From DATAXP01 sp963708675 (GTDB taxonomy: Bacteria; Planctomycetota; Planctomycetia; Pirellulales; PNKZ01): a stretch of DNA of 64,000 bases. The stretch lies in contig CAVPTO010000003.1 in assembly GCA_963708675.1 (NCBI GenBank), positions 2,232,001 through 2,296,000 on the forward strand, read 5' to 3'. Under the pieces are notes generated by a model, which was not told the DNA's origin, searched no databases, and saw nothing but the letters and a program-made list of their open reading frames with translations. Positions within the stretch are counted from its first letter, which is position 1. The number at the start of each line of letters is the position of its first letter. Positions 1 through 9,900 of this stretch are shown piece after piece. A program made the position numbers and the translations under genes.

Positions 1-409
1 TGCGCTGATGGTTGTCGCCACACCAAACGGCGGCATCCGGAATGTGGACGCACTTTGCCATTTGAGTGTCGTATCCCTGCTCCTTCAGCCATTGCGCGCT
101 CGGATGATACTGCGCGCGTTCGAGCTTGTCGTAGGTGAGGTCGATCCAGATCGGCACCTTCTGCAACCGCGCGACCTTGTCGGCAGGCACGACCTTTTTG
201 ATTTGCTTGAGCCGTTCGATGAGCAGCGGCAACGCCTTCTCACCCACCGGCAGCCCTGCGCCTTCGAGCAAGCGCTTATCGACGTGCACCTGCCAGCCTT
301 CGAGCGGAAACGTGTCGTGCTTTGTCGGCTTCGCGGGCACGTCCGAAGCAGCTTGTGCAAACGGACCGAGGGCGAACGTCAACACGATGAATGCTGCGGA
401 GAGGCGCAT
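1..409 (-). CDS. secreted protein, N-terminal part (runs off the window)
   Basis: The frame starts at ATG 409-407 and is open to the left edge, so only about 136 N-terminal residues are visible. Residues 1-20 (MRLSAAFIVLTFALGPFAQA) form a clear signal peptide with an AxA-like cleavage site, so the product is exported. The mature part reads FPLEGWQVHVDKRLLE, followed by a charged segment and IWIDLTYDKLERAQYHPS. I do not recognise a family with certainty. The pattern resembles planctomycete secreted proteins annotated as putative metallopeptidases, but no HExxH is visible in this part. Function is left open. Confidence 0.7.
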   Translation of the reverse strand, partial: MRLSAAFIVLTFALGPFAQAASDVPAKPTKHDTFPLEGWQVHVDKRLLEGAGLPVGEKALPLLIERLKQIKKVVPADKVARLQKVPIWIDLTYDKLERAQYHPSAQWLKEQGYDTQMAKCVHIPDAAVWCGDNHQR

Positions 410-559
410 GCGATGGCTCGACGAGGACTGGCGACACGATCCCGGCCACTAAGTCTACGTCGCCGCATGACAGCAGTCGAATCCGGCCTGTGCTAGCGAT
501 TACAATTTCGCTACACTCCGCAACCCATCTTGTAGCGACTTTCGATGCGGAGACTCGCA

Positions 560-1033
560 ATGCGGAAGCACATAAAGTCATTGCTGACGGTCGTGGCCAC
601 GGCGGTCATCGCAGTCGCAGTCGATCGCCGCGTGATGAGATTCGAATCGCCGAAGCCCGCCGTGGGATCCACTGCCTCGGAAGTGACGCCGTGCGTAATG
701 ATCGGCGAAGAAGCGTATACGCTGCCGAAATTGGTGGATCGCCAGCATGAGACGTGTCGCGATCCGGAACTAAGTCTGAATCCGCCCTCACACGACGTCG
801 CCCGTCTTATCGCCAATGACACGCGGGGTCTCGTCTTCAAGGGATTCGTACTTCAAAGTCACCAGTGGGAATGCAAACGCCCGTCGCCGCTATCAGAAGA
901 GTTCGAACGCGACTCCCTCGCTCTGCTCAAGCTCGCCGAACTATTCCCCACGGAGCGCGAACGCCCTCGACCTGAGGACTTGTTTTACGCGTGGTGGGTA
1001 TCCGACTGGTTGGCCGGTAGCAACGTTCGCTAA
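560..1033 (+). CDS. hypothetical protein with N-terminal membrane anchor or signal
   Basis: 157 residues. ATG 560 is preferred over the in-frame ATG at 545 because a GGAG ribosome site lies at 548-551. Residues 1-24 (MRKHIKSLLTVVATAVIAVA) form a basic, then hydrophobic leader, so the protein is probably exported or membrane-anchored. The rest is hydrophilic with two Cys (CRDPELS, WECKRPSP) and a Trp-rich C-terminus. No family is recognised. It ends exactly where convergent carB ends, with no intergenic space. Confidence 0.55.
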   Translation: MRKHIKSLLTVVATAVIAVAVDRRVMRFESPKPAVGSTASEVTPCVMIGEEAYTLPKLVDRQHETCRDPELSLNPPSHDVARLIANDTRGLVFKGFVLQSHQWECKRPSPLSEEFERDSLALLKLAELFPTERERPRPEDLFYAWWVSDWLAGSNVR

Positions 1034-4000
1034 CTACCGTGCCGCGACGGGGAAGCGGTCTTGCAGCGCTTGCACGGTCATCTCTTCTTGACGCAGCGCT
1101 TCCATCGCCCAAGCGACGGCATCAGCGGCGGGGATGGTGGTGATGCAGGGTACACCGTGCGATACGGCAGCGGCGCGGATGCGGCCTTCGTCGGTGCGAG
1201 CGCCTTTGCCACTGGGCGTGTTGATGATGAGTTGCACCTTGCCGTTGATCAGGAAGTCGAGCAAGTTCGGATGCCCTTCCTGCAACTTGCGAACGCGACC
1301 GACGGCGATGCCGGCCTCTTCGAGAATCTGCGCCGTGCCGTCAGTGGCGAGCAGGTTAAACCCGAGATCGACAAGGCTGCGGCCCAAACGCACGGCATGT
1401 TTCTTTGTCGGCGCCGAAAGGCTGATGAAGATGTTGCCTTGCGTCGGCAGCACCACGCCGGCCGCGAGTTGGCTCTTGGCGAACGCGATGCTGAATCGGT
1501 CGCTGATGCCCATCACCTCGCCGGTCGATTTCATCTCGGGGCCGAGCACGATGTCGACGCCCGTGAACTTGACGAACGGGAAGACGCTTTCCTTGACCGA
1601 GACGCAGCTCGGCAGGGGATCGCTCTCGATGCCTTGCTCGTCGAGCGAAACGCCGACCATCACCTTGGCAGCAATCTTCGCCAGCGGCAGGCCGATTGCC
1701 TTCGACACAAACGGCGCGGTGCGGCTCGCGCGAGGATTCACCTCGAGCACGTACACCGTGTCGATGCCGTCTTCTTTCTTGACGGCGAACTGAATGTTCA
1801 TCAGCCCTTTGACCTTCATCTGCAGCGCGAGCTTGATCGTCGCTTCGCGGATTTCGGCGATCACGGGGGCCGGCAGACTGTAAGGCGGAATCGCGCAGGC
1901 GCCGTCGCCGGAGTGGACGCCCGCCTCTTCGATGTGCTCCATGATGCCGGCGACGACAACACGCGTACCGTCGGCCACGGCGTCGACATCGACCTCCACG
2001 GCATCTTCGAGAAACTTGTCGATGAGCACCGGCTGACCTTGCGCGACCAAAAATGCGGCGGCCACGTAGCGTTCGAACTGCGCCGGGTCGTAGCAGATTT
2101 CCATCGCGCGGCCGCCGAGCACGAAGCTGGGGCGCACGAGCGACGGGTAACCGATCTTCTCGGCTTCGCCGCGGGCTTCGTCCATCGTGCGCGCGATGCC
2201 GTTGGGAGGTTGCTTCAGGTCGAGGCGCTGGAGCAACCGCTGAAACTTCTCGCGGTCCTCGGCATCTTCGATCGTGTCGACGCTGGTACCGATGATCGGC
2301 ACGCCAGCCTCTTCGAGCGCGCGGGCCAGGTTCAGCGGCGTTTGTCCGCCGAATTGCACGATCACGCCATCGGGGTCGATGCGATCGCAGATGTTCAGCA
2401 CATCCTCGGTCGTCAACGGCTCGAAGAACAAGAGGTCGCTGGTGTCGTAATCGGTGCTGACCGTTTCGGGGTTGCTGTTGACCATCACGCTTTCGATGCC
2501 GAGTTCGCGGAGGGCGAAACTCGCGTGACAACAGCAGTAGTCGAACTCGATGCCTTGGCCGATGCGGTTCGGGCCGCCGCCGAGGATCACGATGCGCTTG
2601 CCGCCTTTCGGCTTCGCAGGAACTTCATCTTCGTCTTCGTAGGTCGAGTAGTAATAGGGCGTGTAGGCTTGGAACTCGGCGGCACAAGTGTCGACGCTCT
2701 TGAACGTGGCGATGATGCCGCGACGTTTGCGCTCGAGGCGCACGTCCATCTCGGTGTAGCCCCACAACGTGCCAAGCTGTCGGTCGCTGAAGCCGAACCG
2801 CTTCGCCTGGCGCATGAGGCCGTCGCTGATTTCGGCGAATGTCGAAACCTTGCGCAGCTCTTCTTCCAGTTCGACGATCTCCGACAAGTTGTCGAGAAAC
2901 CACGGGTCGATGGCGGAGATGGCGTGGATGTCTTCGACCGTCATGCCGAGCTTGAAGGCGTAACGCAGATACCACACGCGATCGGGTCCGGGCGTGGCGA
3001 GCTTGTTGCGAATCTCTTCACGCGAGGGCTGGTCGTCGGTGCCCCACAAATCTTTGCCGTCGCAGCCGAACCCGAAGCTGCCGACTTCGAGGCCTCGAAG
3101 CGCCTTCTGGAACGACTCTTTGAACGTGCGGCCGATGGCCATCGTCTCGCCGACGCTTTTCATTTGCGTGGTGAGCGTGGTGTCGGCCTCGGGAAACTTC
3201 TCGAACGCGAATCGAGGAATCTTCGTGACGACGTAATCGATCGTCGGCTCGAAGCAGGCCATGCGTTTCGCGCGTGATGTCGTTGGGCAGCTCGTGCAGC
3301 CGATAGCCTACGGCCAACTTCGCGGCGATCTTGGCGATCGGAAAGCCGGTGGCCTTCGAGGCCAGCGCGCTCGAACGACTCACGCGAGGGTTCATCTCGA
3401 TGACGATCATCCGACCGTTCTGCGGATGGATGGCAAACTGGATGTTCGATCCACCCGTCTCGACGCCGATCTCGCGAATGACGGCGAGCGACGCGTCGCG
3501 CATCCGCTGGTATTCCTTGTCGGTGAGCGTCTGCGCCGGGGCGACGGTGATCGAGTCGCCGGTGTGGACGCCCATCGGGTCGAAGTTCTCGATCGAGCAG
3601 ATGATGACGACGTTGTCGTCGACGTCGCGCATCACCTCCATCTCGTACTCTTTCCAACCGAGGATCGACTCTTCGAGCAGCACCTGGTGGACCGGCGAGA
3701 ACTCGAGACCGCGAGCGACCATGAAGTCGAACTCGTCGCGGTTGTAGGCGACGCCCGACCCGCTGCCGCCGAGTGTGAAACTGGGGCGAATCACGCAAGG
3801 CAGGCCGATGTCCTGCATCACGCGGCGAGCGTCGTCCATGTTTTCGATCGTTTGGCCGCGGCAGACTTCGAGGCCGATTTTCTCCATCGCTTTTTTGAAC
3901 AGCGAGCGGTCCTCGGCCTTGTTGATCACGTCGGGCCGGGCGCCGATCATCTCGACGCCGTAGCGTTCGAGGACGCCGTGCTTGTGCAATTCCATGCCGA

Positions 4001-4292
4001 GGTTCAGCCCGGTTTGGCCGCCGAGGGTCGGCAGCACCGCGTCGGGGCGCTCGATTTCGATAATCTTGGCGATCGTCTCCCAAGTGAGCGGCTCGATGTA
4101 GGTGCGGTCGGCCGTCGACGGATCGGTCATGATCGTCGCGGGATTCGAGTTGATCAGGACGACTTCGTAGCCTTCCTCACGCAGGGCTTTGCAGGCCTGG
4201 GTGCCCGAGTAATCGAACTCACAGGCCTGACCAATGACGATGGGGCCGGAACCGATAAGCAGAATCTTGTGTAGGTCGTCTCGACGCGGCAC
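1034..4292 (-). CDS. carB: carbamoyl-phosphate synthase large subunit (frameshifted as read)
   Basis: CarB makes carbamoyl phosphate from ammonia (supplied by CarA), bicarbonate and 2 ATP, for pyrimidine and arginine synthesis. A GTG start at 4292 gives PRRDDLHKILLIGSGPIVIGQ, the usual CarB start, with GAGG upstream. Two ATP-grasp halves are present: GGQTGLNLG and RPSFTLGGSGSG in the first, GGQTPLNLA and RPSFVLGGRAM in the second. A C-terminal MGS-like allosteric domain follows (LLATDGTAQILEEAGI, INTPSGKGARTDEGR). The length of about 1,085 residues is normal. The frame breaks near 3258-3265, where NDITRET should continue into ACFEPTIDYVVTK. One extra base shifts the frame. CarB is normally essential and both flanks are well conserved, so a sequencing error is likelier than a pseudogene. 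Confidence 0.93.
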
Positions 4293-4446
4293 GTTCGGAA
4301 CCTCAAGACTTCAAAGGCGATGCGACGAAAGCGCGCACCGCCAGACCGAGCGAGCGCGCCGTCTAAAATCCCACGAAGTTACCATGCGCGGGAAGGTGCT
4401 TTCAAGCCCCGAGATGGGTGCGGGCGTATTCCGCGAGTTTTACGGT

Positions 4447-4490
4447 TAGCCGCGACGCGCCAGCGGAGCGCGTCGCAAGCGACGCGGCTA
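4447..4490. repeat. palindromic REP-like element (TAGCCGCG family)
   Basis: The outer arms TAGCCGCG (4447-4454) and CGCGGCTA (4483-4490) are inverted, with further GCGTCGC/GCGACGC self-complementarity inside. It lies between divergent carB and the next gene's terminus. A shorter relative sits at 38323-38348, and half-sites occur at the end of the Lgt-like gene. Confidence 0.6.
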
Positions 4491-4547
4491 CCAAAGCCAA
4501 TACCCCACGCAACACCATTCAAACGATGCGATAACGACAAAGGCGAT

Positions 4548-5249
4548 TCAGCGCGTCGCGCTTGCCACGGCGGTGCCGCTGGAGCGGGCTTCGTCGGCTA
4601 GGGCGTTCAAAAAATTGCGGGCGTTGACGAAATCCTGCGGGTGCAGGGTCTTTACCTGCGTGTCGAGCTGCTGCTGCATCGAGTCGACGGTCGAACGAAC
4701 CTGCATGTACGAGTCGGGGCTGGCCTTGTTCTCGGCCCGCGCGCTGAAAATGCTCTGCAATTGACCGCGGCCATCGGCGAATTGATCCTGCAAGAGCGCC
4801 GGCGACCAATTGATCTGCCCGCTCACGGGATCAAGCTGCGAAACAGTCAGGCGCTTTGGCTGCGACACCTGGGCTGTGTACTTCTTGTCGCCTGAGAGTT
4901 GCGTTTGTCGCGCGCGTTCGGCGGCGGTGGCCTCTTGGTTCAGCTTGCGCATTTCGAAGTACGTTTGCGTGCTCTTTAGTTTGTTGTCGAGCGCGAGCTT
5001 CTCGGCCTCCTGCATGTTGATCGCCGCCTGAGAGGTCATCTGGTTGTAGATGCCTTGCGATTGCACGAGGTTGCCCATGCCTGCGGCGTACGAGCCCGCA
5101 GCGGTCGAACCCGCCCCAAGGCCGCCGTAGCCGTAACCGCCGTACCTGCGATACCCGTATCCGCCGTAACCGCCTCCGTAGTACGACTGAGCCAGGCAAA
5201 CGGTGGTCGAAAGCGCCACTAAAGCGAAGGAAAGGCGAAACATCGTCAT
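4548..5249 (-). CDS. secreted Gly/Tyr-rich hypothetical protein
   Basis: 233 residues from ATG 5249, which has GGAG seven bases upstream. A second ATG lies two codons in. Residues 3-20 (MFRLSFALVALSTTVCLA) form a signal peptide. About 25 residues rich in Gly, Tyr and Arg follow (SYYGGGYGGYGYRRYGGYGY). The remainder is helical and Gln/Ala-rich (NMQEAEKLALDNKLKSTQTY), with probable coiled-coil character. No family is recognised. The low-complexity Gly/Tyr tract after the leader suggests a cell-envelope or surface protein. Confidence 0.7.
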   Translation of the reverse strand: MTMFRLSFALVALSTTVCLAQSYYGGGYGGYGYRRYGGYGYGGLGAGSTAAGSYAAGMGNLVQSQGIYNQMTSQAAINMQEAEKLALDNKLKSTQTYFEMRKLNQEATAAERARQTQLSGDKKYTAQVSQPKRLTVSQLDPVSGQINWSPALLQDQFADGRGQLQSIFSARAENKASPDSYMQVRSTVDSMQQQLDTQVKTLHPQDFVNARNFLNALADEARSSGTAVASATR

Positions 5250-5404
5250 CTGCGCTCCTACAACCCGAACGTTGACCTGCGAAATGCCAAGGCGGCGTGA
5301 GAAGATTTCCACTATTGATGGTAGCCAGCGGAGTATGCCTAGGCAAAACTAATTACTGGGGTCGATGTTCTTCGGCCAAGTCGCACGCCACTCGCGGAGT
5401 TCTT

Positions 5405-6921
5405 ATGATTCGCGCCGCCGTTACGTTCGTTGTCGTCGCCACGCTCACGGTTGCCACGTTCACAGTCGCGACGTCGAGAGGGTTTGCACAATCGCCGAGC
5501 GATCCAGCAGCAAAGATTCGCGCGGCTGATGCGGCCGGCGACCGCGGCGCGAAGGGGAAGGATGCCGTCGCCGATTTGACAACGATGCTCAAAGACAGCG
5601 ACGCGACGGTGCGATGGCACGCGGCGCGAGCACTGGGCGCTATCGGCCCCGACGCGGCCCCGGCGATCGGTGGGTTGTCGACGTCGCTCGGCGATAGCGA
5701 CGTGAAGGTGCGTGCTTACTCGGCCTTCGCGCTCGGACGCATCGGCGAGGCCGCGAAGCCCGCCGTGCCGCAGCTTGTCGTTGCCGTGAAGGACACCGAC
5801 GCGTCCGTGCGACGCGAAGCGCTCAAGGCGCTCGGACAGATTCGCGCGGGGCCGACGGTCGTCGTTCCGCTCGTGATCGAGATTCTCAAGTCAGCTCAAC
5901 CGGACGAAGTCGTCGCGATTTTGCATTCGATGGCAGCCTTCGGCGAGCAAGTGGTGCCGGGATTGAATGAAGCGCTCAAGCACGAGAACGCGCGCTACTG
6001 GGCGTGTCTGGTGATCGCCGAGTTGGGGCCGAAGGCGGCAGCAACGGTGCCGGGGTTGACCGACGCGCTCGGCGATGACGATGCCGAGGTGCGACGCGAA
6101 GCGGCGATTGCGCTCGGGCACATCGGTCCCGCCGCGGCGCCTGCGGTGCCGGCGATCGTCAAACTGGTTCCCGACAAAGGTCACGGCGTGCGCGGCGCGG
6201 CGATGTGGTCGCTGGGCATGATCGGCCCCGCGGCCAACTCTGCGATGCCCGTCGTGCAAGCGAACTTGAACGACAGCGACGTGATGTTCCGCGCCGTCAC
6301 TTCATGGACGGCGGCGAAGCTCGATCCGACGAACGACGGCTACCGCCGACAGGCACTCGCGCGTCTGCTCGAAGCGGCGAAGGATCCGAAACCACGCGTC
6401 CGCGGGGCGGCACTGATGGGACTCGCCGACCTGAAAGCCTGGGACGCCACGACGATTCCGATGTTCATCGCCGCGCTGACGGATGCCGATCACAGCGTCG
6501 CCGGCATCGCGGCCAACGCGTTGGTCGATGCCGGTCCCGCCGCCGTCGCGCCGTTGACCGCAGCCCTGGCGAACGACACACAGCGCGGCTACGCGGTCGC
6601 CGAACTCGGGCGACTCGGTCCGGCGGCGCAGGTGCGCTGCCGTCGTTGTTCGAAGCGCTCAAGGACAAGAACCCCGCGATTCAGGCCGAGGTGCTGACGG
6701 CGATCGTCGCCATCGCGCCGGAAGAATCGTCGGTGAAGAGCGCGCTGCTCAGCGCGCTTGCGTCGACCAACGGGCAAGTGCGTCACGCTGCGGTCATGGG
6801 ACTGGCGACTCTTGGCGCGAACAAGCCCGACATCGCCGCGGCACTGAAGGGCATCGCCGCCAGCGACAGCGATCCCATCGTGAGCGCCGCTGCGAAAGAA
6901 GCGCTCGCCGACGCTCCGTGA
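5405..6921 (+). CDS. secreted HEAT-repeat protein (frameshifted as read)
   Basis: ATG 5405 has GGAG upstream and starts a signal peptide (IRAAVTFVVVATLTVATFTV, cleaved near GFAQS). About twelve PBS-lyase HEAT-like repeats of roughly 37 residues follow, for example DSDATVRWHAARALGAIGP and DDDAEVRREAAIALGHIGP. Such repeats form protein-binding solenoids. No enzyme domain is seen, so the role is probably periplasmic scaffolding. At 6630-6633 the frame breaks. Adding one G to the GG pair restores GPAAQGALPSLFEALKDKN and the last three repeats. The ~505-residue protein is then continuous, so this looks like a homopolymer error. Confidence 0.82.
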
Positions 6922-6933
6922 GGCATCGTCTCA

Positions 6934-9900
6934 TCACCGGCCAAGCGAAGGGGCCGGCCCGCCTGGTGCGAACGAGGTCGAACCAAGCGTGTCCCATTCG
7001 ACGACGTAGCCCACGGTAATTTGTTTGCTTTTTAGGCCGCGACCGGTCATAGCCATATCGTTCCATCCAGCGATGCCATCCTCGCTTTTGCGAAAAACTA
7101 GCGCCGGCTCACCGTTCGGTTCTCCCGATGACCATTGCGTGAAATCAAACGGCTCGCCTGTCAACCAGCGCCAGTCCTTCTTCGGTCCGGCCGAATTTGT
7201 GGCGCCGAGCCAGGCACCGGCGCCGGCCGTCAGAGGCTCGATGAATTTCGAAGCAATCCAAGAGTTCTCTTCAAGACTTGCGATCGTGGCCAAGTGGCCC
7301 CCCATGGCCTCGGCTTTGGTTTTTGCTTCGTCCCAACTACCGAGCGATTCAACAAACAGATACCGATGACCGCCGAACGTAAGCGCCTCGGCGGGGATGG
7401 TAAACGAGGGGCTAGGGTCTAGGGGCTGGGGGCTAGAGACGCTCAGTGGCCGCAGGATCGCTCGGTGGATCGCTATCTCGCCGTTCCATTGCGATATGGC
7501 AAGACGATCTTCGTCTCCTGTTTTTGACGAATTCGTGTCGCGGAGAGGCGATAGTCGATTCGGATCACCGGTCCATTCGAAGAGTTGTCGTCCGTCAATC
7601 GTTACGCGGACGCTGCCTTTACGCACCTCGACCACGAATGTGCTCACGGCGTCGTCGTTGAGTGAATGTCCCTCGCGCGACGTCGGGTTCTTTGGGTCCT
7701 CCGCTTTCAGGCCGTCGAGAAGAGCCAAGCCACTGTACTGGATGAACTTTCCGGTGCCCGCCGAGTTCGCCGCCAACCTCACCGTGCACTTCCTGCCCCC
7801 CACGACGATGACGACATCCGTGCGATCGCTTCCGGCCTTGCGCTTCAGGTCGTATTCGAGCGCGTATTCTTCGGGGACGCTCGTCTTCAAGAAATTCACT
7901 GGCTGGAAGCCGGCCTCCTTGACCGTCAGCCGGTACACTCCATCGGCGGTGGTCTTGACCGTCTTCAGCAGGTCGACCGTCGGCGCCGTGGCGACGGGCT
8001 CGGCCAGCGACGTGTAGGTTAGCTTGCTGATTTCGAATTGGCTGTCGTAGGTGCCGAGGATCAATCGTCCCGGCACGTGGACCAATATTTTTGCTTTCGT
8101 CACCGAAAGGGACTCGCTCTTGCCTTGCCAATCGACCACTGTCACACCGTCGCACACGGCGCGAATGCTGGTCGGCGTCACTTCCACGGCGATCGTCGTC
8201 GGCTGGCCCGCGTGAAAGATCGGCTGTTCGTATCTCTGACTCGCAGGCTGCTTCGGCAATGCAATGCCGTCGATGGCATCGAGTCCCGTCGTCTTGGTGG
8301 AGCCCGACTCAAAGGCTAGCTTGACGTCGTGTCCCGCAATCGGCAGGAACAAAACCAAGTTGCTGGTACCCTGTTTGCGTTCGGCGATCAGATCGATGCG
8401 ATAAGGGGCCATTGCCTCGACGGGCAATTCAAGCGACCCATGCTGGTTCGCCGGTGAGAACAGGGCGCCGTTCTCTTTTTTCCACGTCCCTTTGAGAGCT
8501 TGCCGTGACGGATCGACAATTGCGAGCAGGTCGATCGACGCAGGACTAGGGGCAGTGGGCTGGGGGCCGGCAATCGGCGTCAGTCGCGGGTCGATCCAAA
8601 GCGTGTGGGAACTCTCGGCCTTGTGTGTCGCGCGGGCGATCAACTGCAACTCGCGTACGCCCCGGATGTCTACGTCGACCGTGCTGCCGGCTTTTTTCTG
8701 AGGTACCAAGTCGCCCGATTCCCATAACTTCTTGCCGTCTCCCCACACCTCGGCGGAGATGGGGGCGGCTCTTCCCGGCACTCGGGCTCGCACCCGGGCT
8801 TGGAATCGATCCAACGACGTCGGCAAATCGTACGAGAGAACGGCGACGAAGGGCGTCGTCCCTTTCTTCATAGCGTCGGCTTCAGCGTCGGGGTGGATGA
8901 TCAACGCATGCGCGGGAGATTCGCCTGGGAAGTTTGCCGCGATCACGGCGGCATCGTCGGGATTCGGCCCGAGCTTACGCAGCGAATCGTTCAGACCCTG
9001 GTACAACCGTTCGGGCAATTCGTCGAGATAGACGACGGCGGCGGGGCCAGCGGCCGGCGGCAGGGGGCTGGAAGCGCCCATCGACGACGGAGCAGACGTT
9101 GTGAGGGGCCGCAAGATCGCCCGGTGGATTGCTAACTCGCCCTGCCATTGGACGATTCCGAGACGGTCTTCGCCGCCCGTTTTGGATTGCGTCGCGTCGC
9201 GGAGGAAAGATAGTCGACTCGGATCACCGGTCCATTCGAAGAGTTGCCGTCCGTCGATCGTCACGCGAACCGAATTTTTACGCACCTCTGCCACGAGTTT
9301 GCTCACCGCGTCATCGTCCAGAGATTTCCCCTGACGCGAAGTTGGATTCTTCGGATTGTCGGGATTCGTGCCGTCAAGAAGAGCCAAGCCGCTGTGCTGG
9401 AGGAATTTTTCGGTACCGGCAGAGTTCGCGGCCAAAATCGCGGAGCACTTCTTGCCCCCTACCACGATGACAATCTCGGTGTGATCGCTTCCGGCCTTGC
9501 GCTGGAGGTCGAGTTCGAGCACGTATTCATCGGGGACGCTCGTCGTCTCGAAAAACTGTGGTTTTCCACCACTCTTGCTCTTCAGTCGATAAATCCCATC
9601 TGCGTCGGTTCTGACTGTCTTCAGCAGATCGATCGGCGGCGGCACGAGCGGCCCCGCAATCAGCGTCAGCCGCGGCTCGATCCAGAGTACGTGGGCAGCG
9701 AGGTCCGAATTTTCGGCACGAACGACCAGCGTCAGCTCGCGCATGCCGCGCAGGTCGAGATCGATTTGCGCCGCCTTCGTCTGATCGGTAAGGTTTTTCG
9801 GGCCCCATAAAACCTTGCCGTCTCCGCGTACCTCGACGAACAACGGGCTCTTGCGATCGGTTCGGCGCAGTAACTCGGCTTCGAATCGCTGATAGCCCGC

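Noticed and set aside
1061..3277. A 738-residue open frame on the plus strand opposite carB
   Set aside because: It is rich in His, Asp, Arg and Ala, has no family motif, and mirrors carB codons. High-GC genes often leave such antisense frames open.
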